Below are positions 38,911 through 49,800 of a stretch of DNA of 64,000 bases, in pieces. Source of the stretch: Aphelocoma coerulescens. Lineage: Eukaryota > Chordata > Aves > Passeriformes > Corvidae. The first letter of the stretch is position 1, and each line of letters opens with the position of its first letter. The notes under the pieces were generated by a model. The model had not been told where the DNA came from. It was given only the letters and a program-made list of their open reading frames with translations, and did no database searches. Location: the NCBI RefSeq assembly GCF_041296385.1, contig NW_027183583.1:62001-126000 (forward strand). Reading direction: 5' to 3'. A program made the translations under genes and the position numbers.

Positions 38911-41730
38911 GCCCCAAAATCCCCCAAATTCACCCCAAAATCCACCCGGGAGCCCCAAAATCCCCCAAATTCACCCCAAAATCCACTTGGGAGTCCCAAA
39001 ATCCCCCAAATTCACCCCAAAATGCCCCAAATTCACCCCAAAATCCACCTGAGAGCACCAACGTGCCCCAAATTTGCCCCAAAATCCACCCGGGAGCCCC
39101 AAAATCCCCCAAATTCACCCCAAAATCCCCCAAATTCACCCCAAATTCACCCCAAAATCTACCCGGGAGCCCCAAAATCCCTCAAATTCAGCCCAAAATC
39201 CCCCAAATTCAGCCCAAAATCCCCCAAATTCACCCCAAAATCCCCCAAATTCACCCCAAAATCCACCTGGGAGCCCCAAAATCCACTCAGGAGCCCCAAA
39301 ATACCCCAAATTCACCCCAAAATCCACCCGGGAGTGCCAAAATCCCCCAAATTCACCCCAAAATGCCCCAAATTCAGCCCAAAATCCACCTGGACCCCCC
39401 CAAAACCCCTTCAGGGACCCCCCAAAAACCTCAAATTCCTTCAAACCCCCCAAAATCCACCCAGACCACCCCAAAACCCCTCAAATCTCCCCCAAATCCC
39501 CCCCAAATCCCCCTCAGGGACCCCCCAAAACTCCTCAAATCCCCCCAAAAATCCCTCAAAATCCCCCAAAATTCACCCCAAAACCCCACCCAGACCCCCC
39601 AAACCCCTCAGGGATCCCCAAAATTCCCCCAAATTCCCCCCAAATTCTCCCCAAATCCCCCTCAAATCCCCCCAAAACCCACCCAGGACCCCCCCAAAAC
39701 CCCTCAAATCTCCCCCAAAATCCCCCAAATCCACCCCAAAACCCCACCCGAACCCCCCAAAACCTCTCAGGGACCCCCAAATTCCCCTCAAATCCCCCCA
39801 AAACCCCCTCAGGGACCCCCCAAAAATCCACCGGGATCCCCAAAACTCCTCAAATCCCCCCAAAAACTCCTCAGGAACCCCCAAATTCCCCTCAAATCCC
39901 CCCAAAATCCACCCGGGACCCCCCTAAAACCCCTCAAATTCCCCCCAAAACCCCTCAATTCCCCCCAAACCCTCTCAATCCCCCCCAAATTTCCCCAAAT
40001 TCCCTCAAATTTCCCCCAAATCTGCCCAAATCCTCCTCAGGGACTCCCCAAAACTCCTCAAATCCCCCCCAAAATCCCCCAAAATCCCCCCAAATCCCCT
40101 CAGGGACCCCCCAAAACCCCTCAAATTTTCCCCAAAACCCCTCAATTCCGCCCAAAACCCCTCAATCCCCCCCAAATTTCCCCAAAACCCCTCAAATTCC
40201 CCCCAAATCTCCCTCAAATCTCCCCAAATCCCCCTCAGGGACTCCCCAAAACTCCTCAAATCCCCCCAAAAATCCCTCAAAATCCCCCAAATCCACCCCA
40301 AAATCCACCCGGGACCCCCTAAAACCCCTCAAATCCCCCCAAAACCCCTCAATTCCCCCCAAAAACCCTCAATCCCCCCCAAATTTCCCCAAAACCCCTC
40401 AAATTCCCTCAAATCTCCCCAAATCCCCCTCAGGGACTCCCCAAAACTCCTCAAATCCCCCCAAAAATCCCTCAAAATCCCCCAAATCCACCCCAAAACC
40501 CCACCCGGACCCCCCAAAACCCCTCAGGGACCCTCAAAACTCCTCAAATCCACCCCAAAACCCCTCAATTCCTCCCAAAACCCCTCAATTCCCCCCAAAT
40601 TTCCCCCAAACCCCTCAAATTTCCCCCAAATTCCCTCAAATCTTCCCCAAATCCCCCTCAGGGACTGCCCAAAACTCCTCAAATCCCCCCTAAAATCCCT
40701 CAAAATCCCCAAAATCCACCCCAAAACCCCCCGGGACCCCCCAAAACCCCTCAGGGACCCCCAAAACTCCTCAAATTACCCCCAAACCCCCTCAATTCCC
40801 CCCAAAACCCCTCAATCCCCCCCAAATTTCCCCAAAACCCCTCAAATTTCCCCCAAATCTCCCCAAATCCCCCTCAGGGGCTCCCCAAAACTCCTCAAAT
40901 CCCCCAAAAAATCCCTCAAAATCCCCCAAATCCACCCCAAAATCCACCCGGGACCCCCCCAAACCCCTCAGGGATCCCCAAAATTCCCCCAAATTCCCCC
41001 CAAATTCTCCCCAAATCCCCCTCAAATCCCCCCAAAACCCACCCAGGACCCCCCCAAAACCCCTCAAATCTCCCCCAAAATCCCCCAAATCCACCCCAAA
41101 ACCCCACCCGAACCCCCCAAAACCTCTCAGGGACCCCCAAATTCCCCTCAAATCCCCCCAAAATCCACCCGGGACCCCCCTAAAACCCCTCAAATTCCCC
41201 CCAAAACCCCTCAATTCCTCCCAAAACCCCTCAATCCCCCCCAAATTTCCCCAAAACCCCTCAAATTTCCCCCAAATTCCCTCAAATCTCCCCAAATCCC
41301 CCTCAGGGACTCCCCAAAACCCCTCAAATCCCCCCAAAAATCCCTCAAAATCCCCCAAATCCACCCCAAAATCCACCCGGGACCCCCCAAAACCCCTCAG
41401 GGACCCTCAAAACTCCTCAAATCCACCCCAAAACCCCTCAATTCCCCCCAAAACCCCTCAATTCCCCCCAAATTTCCCCCAAACCCCTCAAATTCCCCCC
41501 AAATTCCCTCAAATCTCCCCAAATCCCCCTCAGGGACCCCCCAAAACTCCTCAAATCCCCCCAAAAATCCCTCAAAATCCCCCAAATCCACCCCAAAACC
41601 CCCCGGGACCCCCCCAAAACCCCCTCAATTCCCCCCAAATTTCCCCCAAACCCCTCAAATTTCCCCCAAATTCCCTCAAATTTCCCCCAAATCCCCCCCA
41701 AAAACCCCCCCGGGACCCCCCAAACCTCCC
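38911..41730. repeat. Intergenic CCCCAAAATCCCCC / ACCCCTCAAATTCC array
   Basis: A C/A-rich unit of about 10-20 bp (CCCCCAAATTCACCCCAAAAT, then ACCCCTCAAATCCCCCC and TCAGGGACCCCCC). A block of about 200 bp at 39601-39803 recurs identically, as far as I compared, at 40961-41163 (offset 1360). In mammals IRF9 lies in this position. I see no IRF-like coding sequence on either strand. Confidence 0.92.
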
Positions 41731-41799
41731 CCGGTCTCTCCCGGCCGCCATTTTCCTCCTCCCTCACCACCTTCCTCCCCTCACGTTTGCGGCGCTCTG

Positions 41800-41996
41800 A
41801 TTGGCCGAGCGCCGTGAGGCACCCGGCGCTCCCATTGGCTGGGCGCTTCCCGCCTCTTCCCAAGCTCTTCGCCGATTGGTCAGCGCTTGTCGCCGAGGGG
41901 AGAGAAGCGCGCTGATTGGTTGGACGGGGAAAAGGCGGGAAAAAGAGGGGTGGGGAAAAGGGAGGGGCGTCCTGAGGCGAGCGGCCCGGTGATTGG
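41800..41996 (-). promoter_or_regulatory. Cluster of five inverted CCAAT (NF-Y-type) boxes
   Basis: ATTGG occurs at 41800-41804, 41834-41838, 41875-41879, 41915-41919 and 41992-41996, with spacings of 34, 41, 40 and 77 bp. Four have the extended context ATTGG(C/T) and the cluster ends about 35 bp before the TATA box. Multiple evenly spaced inverted CCAAT boxes are typical of cell-cycle promoters bound by NF-Y. Confidence 0.7.
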
Positions 41997-42031
41997 CTGG
42001 AAGGAGGGAAAGGGGGCGGGGCGACCGAGGT

Positions 42032-42039
42032 TATATAAG
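42032..42039 (+). promoter_or_regulatory. TATA box
   Basis: TATATAAG between a GC box and a GC-rich leader, about 32 bp before an initiator-like CTCAGTCC. It is the only such arrangement in the window. Confidence 0.65.
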
Positions 42040-42070
42040 GGGCGGCGCGGCGCCGCCGGGCTCAGTCCGG

Positions 42071-43813
42071 CTGTGGCGGCGGTCGAGGCGCGGCGCTTCC
42101 GGCGGAGGCGGCGGCGGTTTAATCGACTAATTGCTCCATTTAATTAACTTAATTAACTTAATTAGTGGCGGGGGCTCGCGCCGAGCGTTTACGGCGCTAA
42201 TTAAGGCGCTAATTAGCGCCGCGGAGGGTTTGGTGGAGGCGATTCGGGACTGGTTGAAACTCGGAAATCCGGGGAGGGGCGTGAGGGTTCAAAGCCGGTT
42301 TTAATTTCATTTAATCCCTCGTTTAATTGCTTAAGTAGTTTAATTAGTTGATCGGTTAATTAGTTTTACTCGCGGGGTTTCGCCGCGCTTTTTGTTCTTT
42401 TTTTTGAGGCGCCTCGGGCGTTTCCTGAGGGATTTTAGGGTTAAAAATCGCTTTTTTAAAACTCGTTTTTAGCCCGAATTTACCTGAATTGCCTCGCGTT
42501 TATTCAACTTTAAGCAATTTTTACCTCGGGCTTTTTAATTTTAATTAAATTCGGGCCGTTTTGTCCCCCTTTGGGGCCAAAGTTGCGTTCGAAGCGTTTT
42601 AATTCCATCAATTCCCGCCTAAATTAACGAACTCGGACCCAATTAAACTTTAAACTTAATTAAAATTCCTTTAATTTATTGGTATTTAAATCCAATTGTT
42701 CGCTCCAAAATTTATTCACTTTTGGAGCTTTTTGAGGCGGTTTCGGGTCTTTTTTGGAAGCATTTTCTTGCTTTTTCTGCCGCTTGGGGTTGAAATAATT
42801 TAAGTGCTGCCTTAATTTATTCTAATTTATTCATATTTATTCAGAGTTATTAAATTTAACGGATTTGGTTGATATTTAGAGGGGTTTCGGATCAGGTTTT
42901 TGGGTCCGGAATTCCCTTTTTTAGGATTTTCTATTAATTGTTAGCTTAAGTAGAATTAATTTAATTAATGTTCTATTTATTAAGTATTTATTTAATTTAT
43001 TAGGTATTAATTAAAACGAGTTTTTAACGCTTAAAACCGAATTTTAATTAAATTTTAAAAGGTTTTTTTTGGGTGCTTTTCCAGGGCTTTTCTGAGGCAT
43101 TTTTTGGGGCCAAAACCCCCCTTTTCCCTAAATAATTAAAAAAACCATTCTTTAATTAATTTTAATTAAAATTAATAATTTTAATGAAATTTATTCTTTT
43201 TAATTAAATTTAATAATTTCAATTAAATTAATAATTTTATTTAAATTTAATAATTTTAATTATATTTAGTATTTTAATTAAATTTATGGGGCTCTTTTAA
43301 AACCCACTTCGCAAACACCTCGTAACTTAAAATCAAATTTTAATTAAATTTTAATTAATCCTTAATTAACTTTCGGGCCCTTTCCCGAGGCGCCTTAAAC
43401 CCACAAATTTAAATATAATTTAAATATTGCTTATCGATTTTTTTCATTAATTTTATTGACGTTTTAGGCGGTTTTTGGTTAAATTTTTGAGCCCTTTTGT
43501 GGCTTTTAAGCGTCGATTCGAATCCACTTTAATTTATGCAAATACATGCAAATTAGTGCCAATATATGCAAATTTATGTAAATTTTATGTAAATTTATGT
43601 GAATTTAAAATCGATTTTGGTGCCACTTTTCAGCCGATTTCCCCTCATTTCTGACACTTCCGATTTGCCCAAAATCGCCTTTTTTCCATCCGTTTTTCCC
43701 CCCTCCCACAACAAAAAAAAAAAAACTCCAAAAAATTTTTTTTTTTTGGAAAAAAACAACCTTCTCCAAATTTATTCAGATTTATTTAAATTTATTCAAA
43801 TCGAGCTTCCGGA
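42071..43813 (+). other. REC8 leader / 5' intron with AT-rich island
   Basis: After a GC-rich leader the base composition changes sharply at about 42120 to AT-rich sequence full of TTAATTAA-type strings, continuing to about 43800. A GTGAGG at 42281 (after GGGGC) could be the donor of a non-coding first exon. AGs at 43633 (CTTTTCAG) and 43779 (TTTATTCAG) could be acceptors before the ATG. Octamers ATGCAAAT occur at 43536, 43546 and 43566. No coding sequence was seen. The splicing proposal is inference. Confidence 0.5.
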
Positions 43814-43869
43814 ATGTTCTACTACCCCGAGGTGCTGCGGCGCCACAGCGGCTGCTTCGGCACCATCTG
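43814..43869 (+). CDS. REC8: REC8 coding exon 1 (start codon)
   Basis: ATG at 43814 with G at -3 opens MFYYPEVLRRHSGCFGTI, the conserved start of REC8 proteins (human MFYYPNVLQRHTGCFATIW). The donor is CTG|GTGAGG at 43870. The last Trp codon is completed by the first base of the next exon. No upstream in-frame ATG gives a better match. Confidence 0.93.
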
Positions 43870-46800
43870 GTGAGGGCCCTTTTGGGGCCAATTCCGGGGA
43901 TTTTGGGGCTTTTCGGGGCGGTTTGGGGCGGTTTGGGAGGATTTGGGGTGGATTTTGGGGGGATTCGGGAAGATTTTGGGGGGATTTTGGGGCGTTTTGG
44001 GCGGATTTGGGGCATTTTGGGGGGATTTTGGGTGGATTTGGGGTGGATTTTGGGGTGTTTTGGGTGGATTTTGGGGCGGATTTTGGGTGGGTTTGGGGGC
44101 ATTTTAGGTGAATTTGGGGCGTTTTGGGTGGATTTTGGGGCATTTGGGGCTCATTTTGGGCGGATTTGGGGCGTTTTGGGTGGATTTTGGGGTGGATTTT
44201 GGGGGGGTTTTGGGGCATTTTAGGTGAATTGGGGGATTTCAGGTGGATTTTGGGCGGATTTGGGGCGTTTTGGGTGGATTTGGGGGGATTTTGGGGCGTT
44301 TTTAGCGGATTTTGGGGTGGATTTTTGGTGGATTTTGGGGTGGATTTTGGGGCGTTTTGGGCGGATTTTCGGGTGGATTTTGGGTGGATTTTGGGTGGAC
44401 TTTGGGGTGGATTTTGGGGCATTTTGGGGTGGATTTTGGGGGGGTTTTGGGGCATATTAGGTGAATTGGGGGGATTTCAGGTGGATTTTGGGGCGCTTTG
44501 GGTGGATTTTGGGGCGGTTTGGGGGGATTTGGGTGGATTTTGGGGCATTTCAGGTGGATTTTGGGGTGGATTTAGGGCGGGTTTGGGGGCATTTTAGGTG
44601 AATTTGGGGCATTTTGGGGGGATTTTGGGGCGTTTTGGGTGGATTTTGGGTCATTTCAGGTGGATTTGGGGTGGATTTTGGGTGAATTTGGGGCATTTCA
44701 GGTGGATTTGGGCTCATTTTGGGGCATCTTGGGTGGATTTTGGGACATTGGGGTGGATTTTGGGGCATTTTGGGGCATTTCAGGTGGATTTTGGGGCGTT
44801 TGGGGCGGATTTGGGGCGTTTTGGGGGGATTTTGGGGTGGATTTTGGGGCATTTTAGGTGAATTTGGGGCGTTTTGGGTGGATTTTGGGGCGTTTTGGGT
44901 GGATTTGGGGCATTTTGGGGGCATTTGGGGGCGCATTTTGGGGTGGGTTTTGGGGCATTTTAGGTGGATTTTGGGGCAATTTTGGGGCATTTTAGGTGAA
45001 TTTGGGGCGTTTTGGGGTGGATTTGGGCGTTTATGGGGGGATTTTGGGGTAGGTTTTGGGGGATTTTAGGTGGATTTTGGGGCATTTTGGGTGGATTTTG
45101 GGGCATTTTGGGGCGTTTCGGGTGGATTTTGGGGCATTTTAGGTGAATTTGGGGCGTTTTGGGTGGATTTTGGGGCATTTTAGGTGAATTTGGGGCGTTT
45201 CGGGTGGATTTGGGGGCGTTTTGGGGTGGATTTGGGGGGATTTTGGGGCGTTTTGGGTGGATTTTGGGGTGGATTTTGGATCATTTCAGGTGGATTTTGG
45301 GTCATTTTGGGTGGATTTTGGGTGGATTTTGGATCATTTTGGATCATTTCGGGTGAATTTTGGGTCATTTTGGGTGCATTTTGGGTGGATTTTGGGTCAT
45401 TTTGGGGAATTTTCCAGGCTGGCAGCCACCTGCCACTCGCGGCTGCTCCGCCGGGAGTACCTGGGCGTCAACGTCCCCCACACCTGGTAAGGACCCCAAA
45501 ACCCCAAAAACCGCCCCAAAAACCCTCAAACCCACCCCAAAATCCTCAATTTCATCTCCAAAAACCCCAAATTCCCCTCAAAAAACCCAAAAAGCCCCAA
45601 ATTCACCCCAAAAATCCAAAATGGCGGCCTGAGGCGGGGCTGGCTGTCCCTGAGGGGAACTCCCCAAATAAACCCCCAAAATCGACCCAAAACCATCTTA
45701 AATGACCCCAAAACCCCCCAAAATCACCTCAAAAGATCCCAAAATCTTCAATTTCCCCTCACAAACCCCAACTTCCCCTCAAAAACCCCAAATTCCCCTC
45801 AAAAAACCCAAAAAGCCCCAAATTCACCCCAAAAATCCAAAATGGCGGCCTGAGGCGGGGCTGGCTGTCCCTGAGGGGAACCCCCCAAAAAAACCCCCAA
45901 AACCGCCCCAAAACCACCTCAAACTGACCCAAAACCCCTCAAAATCACCCCAAAAAAACCCAAAATCCTCAATTTCACCTCCAAAAACCCCAAATTCCCC
46001 TCAAAAAACCCAAAAACCCCCAAATTCACCCCAAAAATCCAAAATGGCGGCCTGAGGCCGGGCTGGCTGTCCCTGAGGGGAACCCCCCAAAAAACCCCAA
46101 AAATCGACCCAAAATCACCTCAAAACCAACCCCAAATCCCTCAAAATCACCCCAAAAAAAACCAAAAAACCCCAAATCCTCAATTTCATCTCCAAAAACC
46201 CCAAATTCCCCTCAAAAAACCCAAAAAGCCCCAAATTCACCCCAAAAATCCAAAATGGCGGCCTGAGGCGGGGCTGGCTGTCCCTGAGGGGAACCCCCCA
46301 AAAAACCCCAAAAATCGACCCAAAATCACCTCAAAACCAACCCCAAATCCCTCAAAATCACCCCAAAAAAAACCAAAAAACCCCAAATCCTCAATTTCAT
46401 CTCCAAAAACCCCAAATTCCCCTCAAAAAACCCAAAAAGCCCCAAATTCACCCCAAAAATCCAAAATGGCGGCCTGAGGCGGGGCTGGCTGTCCCTGAGG
46501 GGAACCCCCCAAAAAACCCCAAAAATCAACCCAAAATCACCTCAAAACCAACCCCAAATCCCTCAAAATCACCCCAAAAAACCCAAAATCCTCAATTTCA
46601 CCTCAAAAAAACCCAAATTCCCCTCAAAAACCCCAAATTCACCCCAAATTCACCCCAAAAATCCAAAATGGCGCCCTGAGAGAAACCCCCCAAACCCCCC
46701 CCAAAAAACCACCTCAAACCGCCCCAAAACCCCCCAAAATCACCCCAAAACCCCCCAAAACCCCCCCAAAAACCTCCCATTTCTGCTCAAAAACCCCAAA

Positions 46801-49800
46801 TTCCCTCAAAAAACCCCAAATTCCCCTCAAAAAACCCAAAAAGCCCCAAATTCACCCCAAAAATCCAAAATGGCGGCCTGAGAGAAACCCCCCAAAACCC
46901 CCAAAAACCACCCCAAAACCACCTCAAACCTCCCCAAAACCCCCCAAAATCACCCCAAAAACCCCCCAAACCCCTCAATTCCACCCCAAAACCCCCAAAA
47001 ACCCTCAAACTCCCCCCCAAAAAAAACCCCAAAACCCCCCGAATTCGCCCCAAACCGGCCACTTCCGGGTTCTCCTTGGCCCCGCCCAGCGCCGCCGTCA
47101 CCTCGTTCGTGATTGGCCGAGGCGGTTGGGAAGTCCCGCCCCCTCCCGCCGGGGCCCCGCCCCCTCGCTGCTCGCTCTACCTGGGGGCGTTGCTGCAGTT
47201 GGGTCTCGCGAGAGTTTACGGGAGGCAGTGCCGCAGCCTGCTCGGTAGGGGGCGCCAGCCGCGAGATTATGCTAATGAGGCGGGGGGCGGGGTTATGGTA
47301 ATGAGAGGTGGGGAGGGGCGGGTTTGGGGGGGGCTTGGGGGGATTTTGGGGGATTTTTGGGGGTTTTTGGGGATTTTGGGGGGATTTTGGGTGGAAAATG
47401 GGAATTTTGGGGGTGATTTTGGGGAGGTTTGGGGGATTTTGGGTGGATTTGGGGGATTTTGGGGGGATTTTGGGGGATTTTGTCGGGATTTTGGGCGAAA
47501 TTGGGGGGATTTTGGGGTGGATTTGGGGGATTTGGGGGGTTTGGAGGGATTTTTGGGTGGATTTGGGTGGGTTTGGGGGAGATTTGGGGGATTTTTGGGA
47601 GGTTTTGGGGTGGAATTTGGGGGATTTTTGGGGGAGTTTGGGGGATTTTGGGTGGATTTTGGGCCGGATTTGGGGAATTTGGGGGGATTTTGGGGGGAAA
47701 AAGGGGGGTTTTTGGGGTATTTTGGGGGGGTTTTGGGTGGATTTGGGGGAGATTTTGGGTGGAAAATGGGAATTTTGGGGGTGATTTTGGGGAGGTTTGG
47801 GGGATTTTGGGGGATTTGGGGGGAATTTTGGGGGGTTTTTGGGTGGATTTGGGTGGGTTTGGGGGGATTTTGATAGATTTGGGGGATTTTGGGGGGTTTG
47901 GGGTGGATTTTGGGGGTATTTTGGGGGATTTTGGGGCATTTTGGGGGGATTTTGGGGAGATTTTAGGTGGAAAGTGGGAATTTTGGGGACGATTTTGGGG
48001 AGGTTTGGGGGATTTTGGTGGATTTGGGGTGGATTTGGGGAGATTTTGGGGGATTTTTGGGGGATTTTGGGGGATTTGAGGGAAATTTGGGGAATTTAGG
48101 GGGGATTTTGGGGGATTGGGGTGGATTTGGGGGGATTTCGGGGGGGATTTTGGGTGGAAAATGAGAATTTTGGGGACGATTTTGGGGAGCTTTGGGCGAT
48201 TTTGGGTGGATTTTGCGGGATTTTGGGGGGAAAATGGGGATTTTGGGGACGATTTTGGGTGGATTTGGGGGATTTCGGGTGGATTTTGGGTGAATTTAGG
48301 GGGGGATTTTTGGGGGGGGGTTGGGTGGATTTGGGGGGGATTTTGGGGTGGATTTGGGGGATTTTGGGGGAGATTTTGGGGCGGATTGGGGGGATTTGGG
48401 GGATTTTTGGTGGATTTTGGGGGATTTTGGGGGATTTCGGGGATTTTGGGAGGATTTTGGCGAGGTTTGGGGGATTTGAGGGGATTTTGGGGGGATTGGG
48501 GGGGAGATTTGGGTGGGTTTGGGGGAGATTTGGGGGATTTTGGGGAATTTGGGGGATTTTTGGGGGGATTGGGGTGGATTTTGGGGAATTTGGGGGATTT
48601 TTGGGGAGATTTTGGGAGATTTTGGGGCCTGTGGGAGGCAGAGTCACAGCCTGGCCGCTAGGGGGCGCTGAGTGCGGGTTCATGCTAATGAGGAGGCGTG
48701 TTTATGCAAATGAGGGGTGTGGCTATGGAAATGAAGGGGGTGGGGCTTGGGAGGACTTCGGGGCAGATTTGGGGGATTTTTGGGGGTTTTTTGGGGCAAT
48801 TTTGGGGGGATTTTGGCCAATTTTGGGGAGATTTGGGGTGATTTTAGAGAATTTGGGTGATTTGGGGTGGATTTTGGGTCATTTTGGGCCATTTTTGGGT
48901 CATTTTGGGTCATTTTTGGGTCATTTTCATCTTAAAATTCCGCTGCTCCCGGAGCCGTTTTTGGGTCATTTTGGGGCCGTTTTGGGTCATTTTGGGGCCG
49001 TTTTTTCCCGGGATTTCGGGGTTTTGGGATAATTCAGGCTCTCTCCATCCATTCCTGTGGGGTTTGGGGTGGATTTTGGGTCATTTTTGGGTCATTTTGG
49101 GTCATTTTTGGGTCATTTTTGGGTCGTTTTCATCTTAAAATTCCGCTGCTCCCGGAGCCGTTTTTGGGTCATTTTGGGGCCGTTTTGGGTCATTTTGGGG
49201 CCGTTTTTTCCCAGGATTTCGGGGTTTGGGGACAATTCAGGCTCTCTCCATCCATTTCTGTGGGGTTTGGGGTGGATTTTGGGTCAATTTTGGGTCATTT
49301 TGGGCCATTTTGGGTCGTTTTTGGGTCATTTTCATCTTAAAATTCCGCTGTTCCCGGAGCCGTTTTTGGGTAATTTTGGGGCCGTTTTGGGTCATTTTGG
49401 GGCCGTTTTTTCCCGGGATTTCGGGGTTTTGGGACAATTCAGGCTCTCTCCATCCATTCCTGTGGGGTTTGGGGTGGATTTTGGGTCATTTTTGGGTCAT
49501 TTTGGGTCATTTTTGGGTCATTTTCGGGTTATTTTCATCTTAAAATTCCGCTGTTCCTGGAGCCGTTTTTGGGTCATTTTGGGGTCGTTTTGGGTCATTT
49601 TGGGGCCGTTTTTTCCCGGGATTTCGGGGTTTTGGGATAATTCAGGCTCTCTCCATCCATTCCTGTGGGGTTTGGGGTGGATTTTGGGGCATTTTGGGCC
49701 GTTTTTTGGGGTTTTTTTTGCAGAGGACGCCTCGATGATCCTGGAGCGGCTGCACCGCGTGCGGCGCCCCCTGGTGGACATCGACATCAGCCCCCCCCGC

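Larger units (their letters stand above)
41744..42070 (+). promoter_or_regulatory. Promoter, probably of REC8
   Basis: In order: YY1-like GCCGCCATTTT (about 41744-41754); inverted CCAAT boxes (ATTGG) at 41800, 41834, 41875, 41915 and 41992; E2F-like TTCCCGCC at 41847 and GGCGGGAAAA at 41934; GC box GGGGGCGGGGC (about 42012-42022); TATA box TATATAAG at 42032-42039; and initiator CTCAGTCC with A at 42064. Spacing from TATA to initiator is about 32 bp. E2F6-type repression in somatic cells is known for other meiotic genes and would suit REC8, but that is inference. Assignment to REC8 rests on strand and proximity only. Confidence 0.7.

Noticed and set aside
35556..41740. Possible IRF9 remnants between the genes
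   Set aside because: No frame on either strand shows an IRF tryptophan-repeat domain or an IAD. All ORFs are repeat translations.
42120..43800. AT-rich stretch as a transposon or viral insertion
   Set aside because: No terminal repeats, target-site duplication, poly(A) tail or coding sequence was recognised. Its composition grades from the promoter leader.
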